NCBI GenBank assembly: GCA_913048495.1
Contig: CAJWWA010000002.1
Location: forward strand, 1 to 40,687
Source of the DNA: an uncultured Halieaceae bacterium
GTDB taxonomy: Bacteria; Pseudomonadota; Gammaproteobacteria; Pseudomonadales; Halieaceae
DNA: 40,687 bases
Direction: 5' to 3'
The notes below the pieces were generated by a model that saw only the letters and a list, made by a program, of their open reading frames with translations, ran no database searches and had not been told where the DNA came from. The translations under genes and the position numbers were made by a program. Positions within the stretch are counted from its first letter, which is position 1, and every line of letters begins with the position of its first letter. This document shows positions 17,620-25,844 of this stretch, one piece after another.

Positions 17620-19032
17620 ATGGCAAGCACTCTTCTCGACAAGCTCTGGGCCCTGCACTGCGTCGCCGACCTGGGCGATGGCGAGTCCCTGCTCAACATA
17701 GACCGCGTCTTCCTGCACGAGCGCACGGGCAGCATCGCGCTGCAGGGCCTCGCCGACGCCGGCCGCGCGCTGCGCGACCCGGGGCGCGTGTTCTGCACCA
17801 TGGATCACATCGTCGACACCTACCCAGGGCGCGGCGACGAAACGGCCATGCCCAGCGGGCGGGACTTCATCGTCGCCACCCGCGCCGCGGCCCGGGAAGC
17901 CGGCATCCGGCTGTTCGATGTGCGCGATCCGCAGCAGGGCATCGTCCATGTCATCTCGCCGGAACTCGGCATTGCCCTGCCCGGCAGCACGGTGGTGTGT
18001 CCGGACAGCCATACCTGCACCCTCGGCGGGCTTGGCGCCCTGGCCTGGGGGATCGGCTCCACGGAGGCGGAGCACGCCATGGCCACGGGCACGCTGCGGG
18101 TGCGCAAGCCCCGCAGCCTGCGCGTCACCTTCGACGGCGAGCTGGCCCCGGGTGTGACCGCCAAGGACATGATCCTCCACCTCATCGGCCGGGAGGGCGC
18201 GGGCGGTGGCGCCGGCCACGCGGTGGAGTTCGCCGGCAACGCCGTGCGCGCGCTGTCGGTGGAAGCGCGCATGACCCTGTGCAACATGGCCGTTGAATTC
18301 TCGGCGTTCACGGGCTTCGTTGCACCGGATGCAACGGCCGCCGCCTACGTCGAGGGCCGCGAGTACGCGCCATCGGGGAGCGAACTGGCCCTGGCCCGGG
18401 CGCACTGGCGGGAGCTGTTCAGCGACGTCGATGCCCGCTTCGACCGGGAGCTGGTCATCGATGCCTCGGCCATCGCGCCGACGGTCACCTGGGGCACGAG
18501 CCCGGAGCACTGCCTGCCGATCGGCGAACCGGTACCGGACCCCGCCAGCGAGGCGGACCCCGCGCGCCGCGAGGGCATGCGCAAGGCTCTCGGCTACATG
18601 GGGCTGGCGCCGGGACAGCAGCTGGCGGGGCTGCCCATCGACGGCGCCTTCATCGGCTCCTGCACCAACAGCCGGCTCAGCGACCTGCGCGCCGCCGCCG
18701 ACTTCCTGCGCGGCAAGCGCGTGGCGCCCGGGGTGTCCGCGGTCTGCGTTCCGGGCTCGACCACCGTCAAGCGGGCCGCGGAAGCCGAGGGCATCGACCG
18801 GGTCTTCCGCGACGCCGGTTTCTCCTGGCGCGAGGCCGGCTGCTCCATGTGCTTTTATGCCGGCGGCGAGACCTTCGGTGCCGGCAAGCGGGTCATCTCG
18901 AGCACCAACCGCAACTTCGAGGGCCGCCAGGGGCCGGGCACCCGCACCCATCTCGCCAGCCCCGTCACCGTCGCCGCCTCGGCGGTCGCCGGGCATATCA
19001 CCCGTGCCGAACGCCGCGTGGAGGCCGCCTGA
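17620..19032 (+). CDS. leuC: aconitase-family hydro-lyase large subunit (LeuC-like; 3-isopropylmalate/citraconate-type dehydratase)
   Basis: VFCTMDHIVDT, VVCPDSHTCTLGGLGALAWGIGSTEAEHAMAT, GAFIGSCTNSRLSDLR, EAGCSMCF Fe-S cysteines; start at 17605 or 17620. Confidence 0.9.
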   Translation: MASTLLDKLWALHCVADLGDGESLLNIDRVFLHERTGSIALQGLADAGRALRDPGRVFCTMDHIVDTYPGRGDETAMPSGRDFIVATRAAAREAGIRLFDVRDPQQGIVHVISPELGIALPGSTVVCPDSHTCTLGGLGALAWGIGSTEAEHAMATGTLRVRKPRSLRVTFDGELAPGVTAKDMILHLIGREGAGGGAGHAVEFAGNAVRALSVEARMTLCNMAVEFSAFTGFVAPDATAAAYVEGREYAPSGSELALARAHWRELFSDVDARFDRELVIDASAIAPTVTWGTSPEHCLPIGEPVPDPASEADPARREGMRKALGYMGLAPGQQLAGLPIDGAFIGSCTNSRLSDLRAAADFLRGKRVAPGVSAVCVPGSTTVKRAAEAEGIDRVFRDAGFSWREAGCSMCFYAGGETFGAGKRVISSTNRNFEGRQGPGTRTHLASPVTVAASAVAGHITRAERRVEAA

Positions 19033-19661
19033 TGGAGCCGCTCTCGCCCCTGCGCCGGCACACGGGCATCGCCGTCCCCCTCCTGCGCAACAATATCGAC
19101 ACAGACGCGATCATCCCCTCGCGGGAAATGAAGCGCGTGTCGAAGCACGGGCTGGGCGAGGGGCTCTTCGCCGCCTGGCGCTACACGCTGCCCGGCAGCC
19201 GCGAGGCGGATCCGGCCTTCATCCTCAACGACCCGGCCTACCGGGGCGCCAGCATTCTCCTCGCCGGCGCGAACTTCGGCTGCGGTTCGTCCCGGGAGCA
19301 CGCGGTCTGGGCGCTGCACGAGTACGGTTTCCGGGTCATCATCGCGCCCTCCTTCGGCAGCATCTTCTACAGCAACTGCGTCCGCAACGGGATCCTGCCG
19401 GTGGAACTCGACGAGGCGGCCATCGCCCGCCTTGCCGGCGCGGTCGCCGGGGACCCGGCCGGCCGGCCGCTCACCGTGGACCTCGAGGCCGGGCAGGTGC
19501 TCGACCCGGAGGGCCGCGCGCTGGGATTCACCATCAACCCGGGGCACCGGCGCATGCTGATGGAGGGCCTTGACGTGATCGGCCTGACCCTGGAGCGGGC
19601 CGCCGACATCGACGCGTTCGAACAGGCGGACCGGCAGCGCCGGCCCTGGATCTACCGCTGA
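19032..19661 (+). CDS. leuD: aconitase-family hydro-lyase small subunit (LeuD-like)
   Basis: NNIDTDAIIPSREMKRVSKHGLGEGLFAAWRY, ANFGCGSSREHAVWAL; start overlaps leuC-like stop. Confidence 0.92.
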   Translation: MEPLSPLRRHTGIAVPLLRNNIDTDAIIPSREMKRVSKHGLGEGLFAAWRYTLPGSREADPAFILNDPAYRGASILLAGANFGCGSSREHAVWALHEYGFRVIIAPSFGSIFYSNCVRNGILPVELDEAAIARLAGAVAGDPAGRPLTVDLEAGQVLDPEGRALGFTINPGHRRMLMEGLDVIGLTLERAADIDAFEQADRQRRPWIYR

Positions 19662-19662
19662 C

Positions 19663-20865
19663 TCAGCTGCCGGCGGCGACCCGGCCGTCGGCGACCAGCG
19701 CTGCGATGCGCTCCTCGTCGTAGCCGAGCGCAGCGAGCACCTCGCGGGTATGTTCGCCGGCGCGCGGTATGTCGCGGCGCAGCGCGAACTTCTCACCGTG
19801 CAGCTCGAGCGGTAGAGCCGGCAGCCGGGTGCGCTGCCCCGCGTTGTCGCCGTCGGTCAGGGTCACCGGCTGCAGCGCACCGGTCGCGTTGAGGTGCGGA
19901 TCGTCGAACAGGTCTGCGGGACGGTTGATGGGCGCAAAGGGCACCCCGGCGCTTTCCAGCCGCGCCATGAGCGTGTCCTTGTCCAGGTCCCGGAACAGCG
20001 CCTCGATGACCGGCAGGATCCGGTCGCGCTGGCGCACGCGGTCGTTGTTCTTCGCGAGGCCCGGGTCGGCGGCGAAGTCGGCGAGTCCGAAGGCCTCGCA
20101 GAAGCGCTGCCAGAGCGTGTCGCTGACCACACCCACGAAGACGCGCTCGCCGTCCGCGGTCTCGAAGATGTCGTAGACCGACCAGGCCGAGCGGCGCACC
20201 GACATCGGCGGCGGTATCTCGCCGGAGACCGCCTGCTGCGCCATGTGCTGGCCGACCATGAACGCCGTGGTCTCGAACAGCGAGCTTGTGACCCGCTCCC
20301 CTTCGCCGGTGCGGTGCCGGCGCTCCAGGGCGGCGAGGATGCCGATGACACCGAACATGCCGCCCGTGATGTCGATCACCGAGGAACCGGCCCGCATCGG
20401 CCGGTCCGGCAGCCCGGTCATGTAGGCGAGGCCGCCCATCATCTGGGTGACCTCGTCGAGCGCCGTGCGCTGCTCGTAGGGTCCGGAGAGAAAACCCTTC
20501 AGCGAGCAGTAGACCAGCCGCGGGTTGAGCGCCGACAGCTGCTCATAGCCGAAGCCGAGGCGGTCCATCGCGCCGGGGCGGAAGTTCTCGATGACGACGT
20601 CGGCATCGGCCACCAGGCGGTGCACGACCTCGACGCCCTCCGGCGACTTCAAATCGACGCAGACGCTCTTCTTGTTGCGGTTGTACATGGGAAAATAGCC
20701 GGCGCCGGAACCGCCCAGGCGACGGGTGTTGTCACCGCCCAGCGGTTCGACCTTGATTACCTCGGCGCCGAGGTCTGCGAGAATGACGCCGACGGTGGGA
20801 CCCATGACCATATGGGTGAACTCGATGACCCGGATTCCCTCCAGCGGGGGCGATGCCTGCGCCAT
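19663..20865 (-). CDS. class III CoA-transferase (CaiB/BaiF family), second copy
   Basis: LEGIRVIEFTHMVMGPTVGVILADLGAEVIKVEPLGGDNTR; RTALDEVTQMMGG. Confidence 0.94.
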   Translation of the reverse strand: MAQASPPLEGIRVIEFTHMVMGPTVGVILADLGAEVIKVEPLGGDNTRRLGGSGAGYFPMYNRNKKSVCVDLKSPEGVEVVHRLVADADVVIENFRPGAMDRLGFGYEQLSALNPRLVYCSLKGFLSGPYEQRTALDEVTQMMGGLAYMTGLPDRPMRAGSSVIDITGGMFGVIGILAALERRHRTGEGERVTSSLFETTAFMVGQHMAQQAVSGEIPPPMSVRRSAWSVYDIFETADGERVFVGVVSDTLWQRFCEAFGLADFAADPGLAKNNDRVRQRDRILPVIEALFRDLDKDTLMARLESAGVPFAPINRPADLFDDPHLNATGALQPVTLTDGDNAGQRTRLPALPLELHGEKFALRRDIPRAGEHTREVLAALGYDEERIAALVADGRVAAGS

Positions 20866-20925
20866 GCCAGCCTTGCTCCTCGTCCCGTGTAGCGGGCAGC
20901 CGCCTGTACCCGGCGACCAACCTTT

Positions 20926-20946
20926 TGTTATTATGATATATCATTA
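20926..20946 (+). promoter_or_regulatory. predicted operator, motif copy 6 (TGTTATTATGATATATCATTA)
   Basis: Shared motif; contains perfect palindrome ATGATATATCAT; divergent promoter region. Confidence 0.62.
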
Positions 20947-21057
20947 GTTCATTTACTGCGAACCCGTGCGGCCGCGGCAGCAGGCGCAACAGCTGGCGTA
21001 TGCTGCAACGAGGGAACCGGCGGGCGCGGCGGCAAGGCAGGCAGCGAGGTAGGCACG

Positions 21058-21990
21058 GTGGCCATCGATATCGAGATCAGCGAAGTCGGCCCGAGGGACG
21101 GGCTCCAGAGCATTCGCTCCATCATGCCCACGGAGGCCAAGAAGGCCTGGATCAGGGCGCAGCATGAGGCGGGGACACCGGAGATCGAGGTGGGCTCCTT
21201 CGTGCCGGCAAAATTGCTGCCCCAACTGGCCGATACCGCCGAGGTGGTCCGCTACGCCACCACCCTGCCGGGCCTGCGGGTCGCCGCCCTGGTCCCGAAC
21301 CGGCGCGGACTCGAGGGCGCGATCGCCGCCGGAGCGCACAAGGTCTCCATGCCGTTCTCCATGAGCGAGACCCACTCGGTGCGCAACGTGAAGAAGACCC
21401 ATGTGCAGATGCGCGAGGAGATCGTCCGCTGCCTCGAGCTGCTGGCCGAGACCCCCGCGGAGCGGCGGCCCGCCTTCGAAGTGGGCCTCGCCACCGCCTT
21501 CGGTTGCACCATCGAGGGGCCGATCCCCGAGGACCGGGTCATCCGCACGGCGGCAGAGCTCATCGATCTCGGCGTGGCGGAGGTCGGCCTGTCCGATACG
21601 ACGGGCATGGGCAACCCGCGGCAGCTCGAGCGGCTCGCCACGGGCATCTGGTCCGCCTGCGGGCGCGAGCGCCTGACCGGCGTGCACCTGCACAACACCC
21701 GCGGCCAGGGCCTCGCCAATGCGCTCAAGGCGGTCGAGCTCGGCTTCACCACCATCGACAGCTCCCTCGGCGGCATCGGCGGCTGCCCGGCCGCCCCCGG
21801 CGCCTCGGGCAACATCGTCACCGAGGATCTCGCCTTCCTGCTCGAGGCCATGGGCCTGCGCACCGGCATCGACCTCGAGGCGCTCTTCCGCGTGCGCGAG
21901 CTGGTGCAGGCAGCGCTGCCGGACGAGGAACTTTACGGCTTTGCCGCGGCGGCAGGGCTGCCGCCCGGTTTCACGGGGGCCGCGGCATGA
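21058..21990 (+). CDS. HMG-CoA lyase-like protein (candidate citramalyl-CoA lyase)
   Basis: EISEVGPRDGLQSI, EVGSFVPAKLLPQLADT, GVHLHNTRGQGLANALKAVELG, GGCPAAPGASGNIVTEDL; GTG start. Confidence 0.92.
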   Translation: MAIDIEISEVGPRDGLQSIRSIMPTEAKKAWIRAQHEAGTPEIEVGSFVPAKLLPQLADTAEVVRYATTLPGLRVAALVPNRRGLEGAIAAGAHKVSMPFSMSETHSVRNVKKTHVQMREEIVRCLELLAETPAERRPAFEVGLATAFGCTIEGPIPEDRVIRTAAELIDLGVAEVGLSDTTGMGNPRQLERLATGIWSACGRERLTGVHLHNTRGQGLANALKAVELGFTTIDSSLGGIGGCPAAPGASGNIVTEDLAFLLEAMGLRTGIDLEALFRVRELVQAALPDEELYGFAAAAGLPPGFTGAAA

Positions 21991-23438
21991 GCCCCGGCGG
22001 CGACGGGACCCTGCCGGTCACGAACCCGCGCACCGGCGAGGTCGACTACCGGGTCAAGGCCTGGTCCGCCGACGAGATCGCCGGCGCCGCGGGCAGCCTG
22101 CGGGAGGAGGCCCGCGCCTGGGACGCGCTGGGTGTCGAGGGCCGCTGCGCGGCCCTCGGGGCCTGGGGCGAAGCGCTGGCGGCACGCCGGGGCGAGCTCG
22201 GCGAGGCGCTCACCATCGACACGGGGCGCCGCACCTTTGCCCACTTCGAGGTGCAGAAGGCCATCGACCTCATCGGCCACTGGTGTCGGCGCGCGCCGGC
22301 ACTTGCCGCAGAGGCACAGGGCGGGCAATCGGCACAGGTGCCCAGCGTGCACTACCGGCACCGACTCGTGCCCTACCCCGTGGTCGGCATCATCAGCCCC
22401 TGGAACGTGCCGCTGATTCTCGCTCTCATCGACGCCGTGCCCGCCCTCGCCGCCGGCTGCACCGTCCTGCTGAAGCCCAGCGAGGTCACGCCGCGCTTCA
22501 CCGTGCCCCTCGCCGAAGCGCTGACCGAGGTACCGGCGCTCGCCAGGGTCCTGCGTATCGTCACCGGCGGTCCGGAAACCGGCGCCGCCGTCATCGACCA
22601 GGCGGACGCCGTCTGTTTTACCGGCAGCGTCGCCACCGGGCGTATCGTGGCGGCGCACGCCGCCCGGCGCTTCATCCCCGCCTTTCTCGAGCTCGGCGGC
22701 AAGGACCCGGCGATCGTCACGGCCTCCGCGGACCTGGACAACGCCGCGCGCGCCATCGTGCGCAGCGCCGTCGGCATGACCGGGCAGGCCTGCCAGTCCC
22801 TGGAGCGGGTTTACGTGCAGGCGGCGGTCTACCCCGCCTTCCGCGAGAAGGTCGTCGCGGAGGCAGAGCGCGTGCAGCTCAACTGGCCGGACATCGACAG
22901 CGGCCAGATCGGCCCGCTGATCTTTCCGCCGCAGGCCGAGAAGATCCAGGCCCAGCTCGACGACGCGGTGGCCCGAGGGGCGAGAATCCTCTGCGGCGGC
23001 CGCATCGAGCGGCACGGCGGCGGCCGCTGGTGCCTGCCGACGGTGCTGGAAGACGTGAGCGACGAGATGCAGCTCATGCGCGAGGAAACCTTCGGACCGC
23101 TGATCCCGCTCATTCCCTACGACAGCAGCGACGAGGCGATCCGCCGCGCCAATGACTCCGAATTCGGCCTGTCCGCGGCGGTCTTCGCCGGCACGGAAGA
23201 CGAGGCCATCGCCATCGCGGAGCAGCTGGAGGTCGGTGCGGTCAGCATCAACGACGCCAGCCTGACCGGCATCGTCAACGACGTGGAGAAGAACTCCTTC
23301 CGCCTGTCCGGGCTCGGCGGTTCGCGCATGGGCGACAGCGGCTTCCGCCGCTTCCTGCGCAAGCGGGCGCTGCTCATACAGACGGCGGAGGCCGCCCCGA
23401 TCACCCTGTTCAGCGAAGGGCAGGTGCCCTCGGCCTAA
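21987..23438 (+). CDS. NAD(P)-dependent aldehyde dehydrogenase
   Basis: PVVGIISPWNVPLILALIDAVPALAAGCTVLLKPSEVTP, LELGGKDPAIV, GMTGQACQSLERVYV catalytic Cys; ATG overlaps upstream TGA. Confidence 0.95.
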   Translation: MSPGGDGTLPVTNPRTGEVDYRVKAWSADEIAGAAGSLREEARAWDALGVEGRCAALGAWGEALAARRGELGEALTIDTGRRTFAHFEVQKAIDLIGHWCRRAPALAAEAQGGQSAQVPSVHYRHRLVPYPVVGIISPWNVPLILALIDAVPALAAGCTVLLKPSEVTPRFTVPLAEALTEVPALARVLRIVTGGPETGAAVIDQADAVCFTGSVATGRIVAAHAARRFIPAFLELGGKDPAIVTASADLDNAARAIVRSAVGMTGQACQSLERVYVQAAVYPAFREKVVAEAERVQLNWPDIDSGQIGPLIFPPQAEKIQAQLDDAVARGARILCGGRIERHGGGRWCLPTVLEDVSDEMQLMREETFGPLIPLIPYDSSDEAIRRANDSEFGLSAAVFAGTEDEAIAIAEQLEVGAVSINDASLTGIVNDVEKNSFRLSGLGGSRMGDSGFRRFLRKRALLIQTAEAAPITLFSEGQVPSA

Positions 23439-24340
23439 CCCAGCGCGATACCGAGCGCCAGCAGGGCCGGCGTCACCAGCGTGAGGGCGACGTGCTGGGC
23501 CATGTGCGGCACCAGCGCCGGGACCTCGTCGGCATGACGGGCGAGGCCGCGGAACGCCAGCGCGGCGACCGGCAGCGTGAGCAGGGTGAGCAGCACCCAG
23601 CCGGGCAGCGCGTCGAGAACCACCGAGAGCAGGACCGAGAGGTAGGCCGCGGCCAGGAACAGGCCGTAGACGCTGATACCCGCACGATCACCCCAGGCCA
23701 GTAGCAGGTGGTTGCGCCCCGCCCAGCGGTCGGCCTCGCGGTCCGGGAACTGGTTGATCAGCAGCAGGTCGCTGACCAGGAACAGCGGCACCAGGGAAGC
23801 CGCCGCGGCCGTGGCGCCGTAGTGACCGGTCAGCGCGAAGTACACCCCCAGCACCATCAGCGGCCCGAAGGCGACCCCGGGGGCGAGCAGGCAGAGCAGC
23901 GGCGAGCGCGTGAGCCAGCGCGTGTAGAGCACGATCGTCACCACGCCCAGTAGTCCCAGCGGGAGCAGGGCCGCGCCACGCAGCTCGACGAAGTAGAGGC
24001 CCACCAGCACCAGCACCACCACGAACAGGCTGACGAGGCCCGTCACCAGCGCATAGTGGGCCTTGTCGGGGTGCGCCGGCAGCGTACCGGTGCCACCGCT
24101 GAAGGGGGTGCGCTCGGTGCGCAGGTCGAGGCCGCTGCGGAAATCCTCGTACTCGTTGAGGGCGTTGACGCTCACGTGCGCCGCCAGCGCCCCGAGCGCT
24201 GCCAGCAACAGGTGGGGCAGCTCGATCGCATAGCCATCGTGCACCGCCGCTGCCCAGCCGAGGGAGACGCAGACCGGTACGAGCAGGAGGAACGGGGCGC
24301 GCATGGGGCCGAGGGTGGCGGCCAGGTGGGCGTTGATCAC
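23435..24340 (-). CDS. UbiA/MenA-family prenyltransferase
   Basis: NEYEDFRSGLDLRTERTPFSGGTGTL and NQFPDREADRWAGRNHL Asp-rich motifs, multi-TM. Confidence 0.88.
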   Translation of the reverse strand: MINAHLAATLGPMRAPFLLLVPVCVSLGWAAAVHDGYAIELPHLLLAALGALAAHVSVNALNEYEDFRSGLDLRTERTPFSGGTGTLPAHPDKAHYALVTGLVSLFVVVLVLVGLYFVELRGAALLPLGLLGVVTIVLYTRWLTRSPLLCLLAPGVAFGPLMVLGVYFALTGHYGATAAAASLVPLFLVSDLLLINQFPDREADRWAGRNHLLLAWGDRAGISVYGLFLAAAYLSVLLSVVLDALPGWVLLTLLTLPVAALAFRGLARHADEVPALVPHMAQHVALTLVTPALLALGIALG

Positions 24341-25242
24341 GGGGAATCCTTACAGCAGGCAGGACGCGGGTCCAATGATAAAGGGTAACGGGCCAGGGCT
24401 GCACGCAACGTATCGAAGCCCTTGTAACGCGCAAGGGCCGGCGGCGCGGCGGCAACGGCAGCGCCGAGGGCGGACAGGGCACCCGGCCGGGCGCCCAGGG
24501 TTTCCAGCGGGTGCAGGAATACCCGGATAGTGAATACCACGGCGCCCGTTTGCGGCAGCCGCACCAGCGTCTGCCGCTCCACGCGGTAGTAGAGCGGCGA
24601 CGACGCGTCCTCCGGCGCCTTCCCCGGGGCGGGGTGAAAGAGCCCCGGGTCCGCCTGCAGCGTCCAGTTGAAGCGCTGTACGGGGTGCTCTGGCCGCAGG
24701 TGATCGAAGAAGCGGTCGATGCGCGGCGACAGGTCCTCGTGGATCCCGGGGATCGGGTCGTGGATCTCGCGCAGCGGCCGACCGAGCTTCTCGGCGAGGC
24801 GCCAGTGGCTGGGGCTGCACAGGCTGGCGGCCGTGAGCCGGTAGCCGTCGTCGCCCCGCTGCATGATGACGAGGTCCTCCGCGACCAGCAGCGACAGGGA
24901 CCAGAGCGGATCGGCCGTGGCCGGCGGCCAGGGCACGGAAAAGCCCGCAGCCGTGCAGTGGATGGCCTCCCCGTCGCGCCGGTAGGCGTCGCCATGGGCT
25001 TCCAGCAGGTGGCGCAGCAGCTGCTCTGCCAACTCTTCCTGCGCCGGCAGGGAGCCCGGCAGCCAGCGGTAGACGGCGGCCCTGTCCGAGGCAGCCAGTG
25101 CCTGCTTGTGCGCGTGGAAGCGGCCCAGGCTGGTGTCCACCTCGATCCAGCTGCCGCCGTCGAGGGGCGACAGGCCCATGGCCAGCAGCTCCGGCCGGGT
25201 ACAGTGGGGCAGATAGCGCGGGGCGCTGTCGTCGAGGATCAC
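24337..25242 (-). CDS. DUF3445 / heme-dependent oxidative N-demethylase (HDOD) family protein
   Basis: LPPH-like start, CSPSHWRLAEKLGRPLREIHDPIPG, VQRFNWTLQADPGLFHP, LYYRVERQTLVRLPQTGAVVFTIRVFLHPL are DUF3445 hallmarks. Confidence 0.9.
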   Translation of the reverse strand: MILDDSAPRYLPHCTRPELLAMGLSPLDGGSWIEVDTSLGRFHAHKQALAASDRAAVYRWLPGSLPAQEELAEQLLRHLLEAHGDAYRRDGEAIHCTAAGFSVPWPPATADPLWSLSLLVAEDLVIMQRGDDGYRLTAASLCSPSHWRLAEKLGRPLREIHDPIPGIHEDLSPRIDRFFDHLRPEHPVQRFNWTLQADPGLFHPAPGKAPEDASSPLYYRVERQTLVRLPQTGAVVFTIRVFLHPLETLGARPGALSALGAAVAAAPPALARYKGFDTLRAALARYPLSLDPRPACCKDSP

Positions 25243-25313
25243 GGGCGCTCCTTCCCGAGGGGCTGACGGGGCGCTACCGTAGCGGATACTTCCCGCGGAC
25301 GCGAGAACCCGCC

Positions 25314-25844
25314 ATGCGACTTTTTTTTGGTCTCGACCCGCTCGCCGGGGACAAGCGCGCCATCGACAGCTGGCGGCAGCGGGTGGCCACGGCGGACGGC
25401 CGGCCGGTGCCGCCCGCGAATTTCCATCTCACCCTCGCCTTCCTCGGCGAGGTGGACGAACGCCACCTCGAGGCGCTCTGCGACACGGTCGACGATCTCG
25501 CCCTGCCCGGGACCGGTGAACTCCGCCTCGACCGGGTCGGCTACTGGCCGCGGCCGGGCATCCTCTGGATCGGGCCCGCGGCCCCGCAGCCGGCTCTGGA
25601 ATCCCTCGCCGGAGACCTCGGCCGCGCGGGACAGGCGGTGGGCGCAAGACGGGAGCGCCGGCGTTTCGTGCCCCACCTCACGCTGTACCGCGGCTGCCGC
25701 GTGCCGCCACCGGCGCCGGCCGAGCCGCCCGACCTGCCCTTCCGCTTTCGCGGGGTCACCCTGTTCGAGTCGCGGCGGGGACGGGACGGCATCCGCTACG
25801 AGCCGGTCGCCGCCTGGGAGGGCGGGGGCTTCAGTCAGCGGTAG
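25314..25844 (+). CDS. thpR: RNA 2',3'-cyclic phosphodiesterase
   Basis: MRLFFGLDP; two HxTL motifs (FHLTLAFLGEV, PHLTLYRG). Confidence 0.93.
   Translation: MRLFFGLDPLAGDKRAIDSWRQRVATADGRPVPPANFHLTLAFLGEVDERHLEALCDTVDDLALPGTGELRLDRVGYWPRPGILWIGPAAPQPALESLAGDLGRAGQAVGARRERRRFVPHLTLYRGCRVPPPAPAEPPDLPFRFRGVTLFESRRGRDGIRYEPVAAWEGGGFSQR

Noticed and set aside
17620-19661. Ordinary leucine-biosynthesis leuCD
   Set aside because: No leuA/leuB nearby and flanked by catabolic CoA-transferase/lyase genes; biosynthetic role cannot be excluded without the rest of the genome
2542-20946. Reading the shared 21-bp motif only as extended -10 promoter elements (TGnTATAAT)
   Set aside because: Resemblance is real for some copies, but the conserved right half (GATATATCA) and the copy at 13109, which points away from any gene start, favour an operator; overlap with promoters remains possible
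25321-25328. Run of eight T residues as a programmed frameshift site
   Set aside because: It encodes the expected MRLFFGL start of ThpR in frame; no alternative frame product of interest
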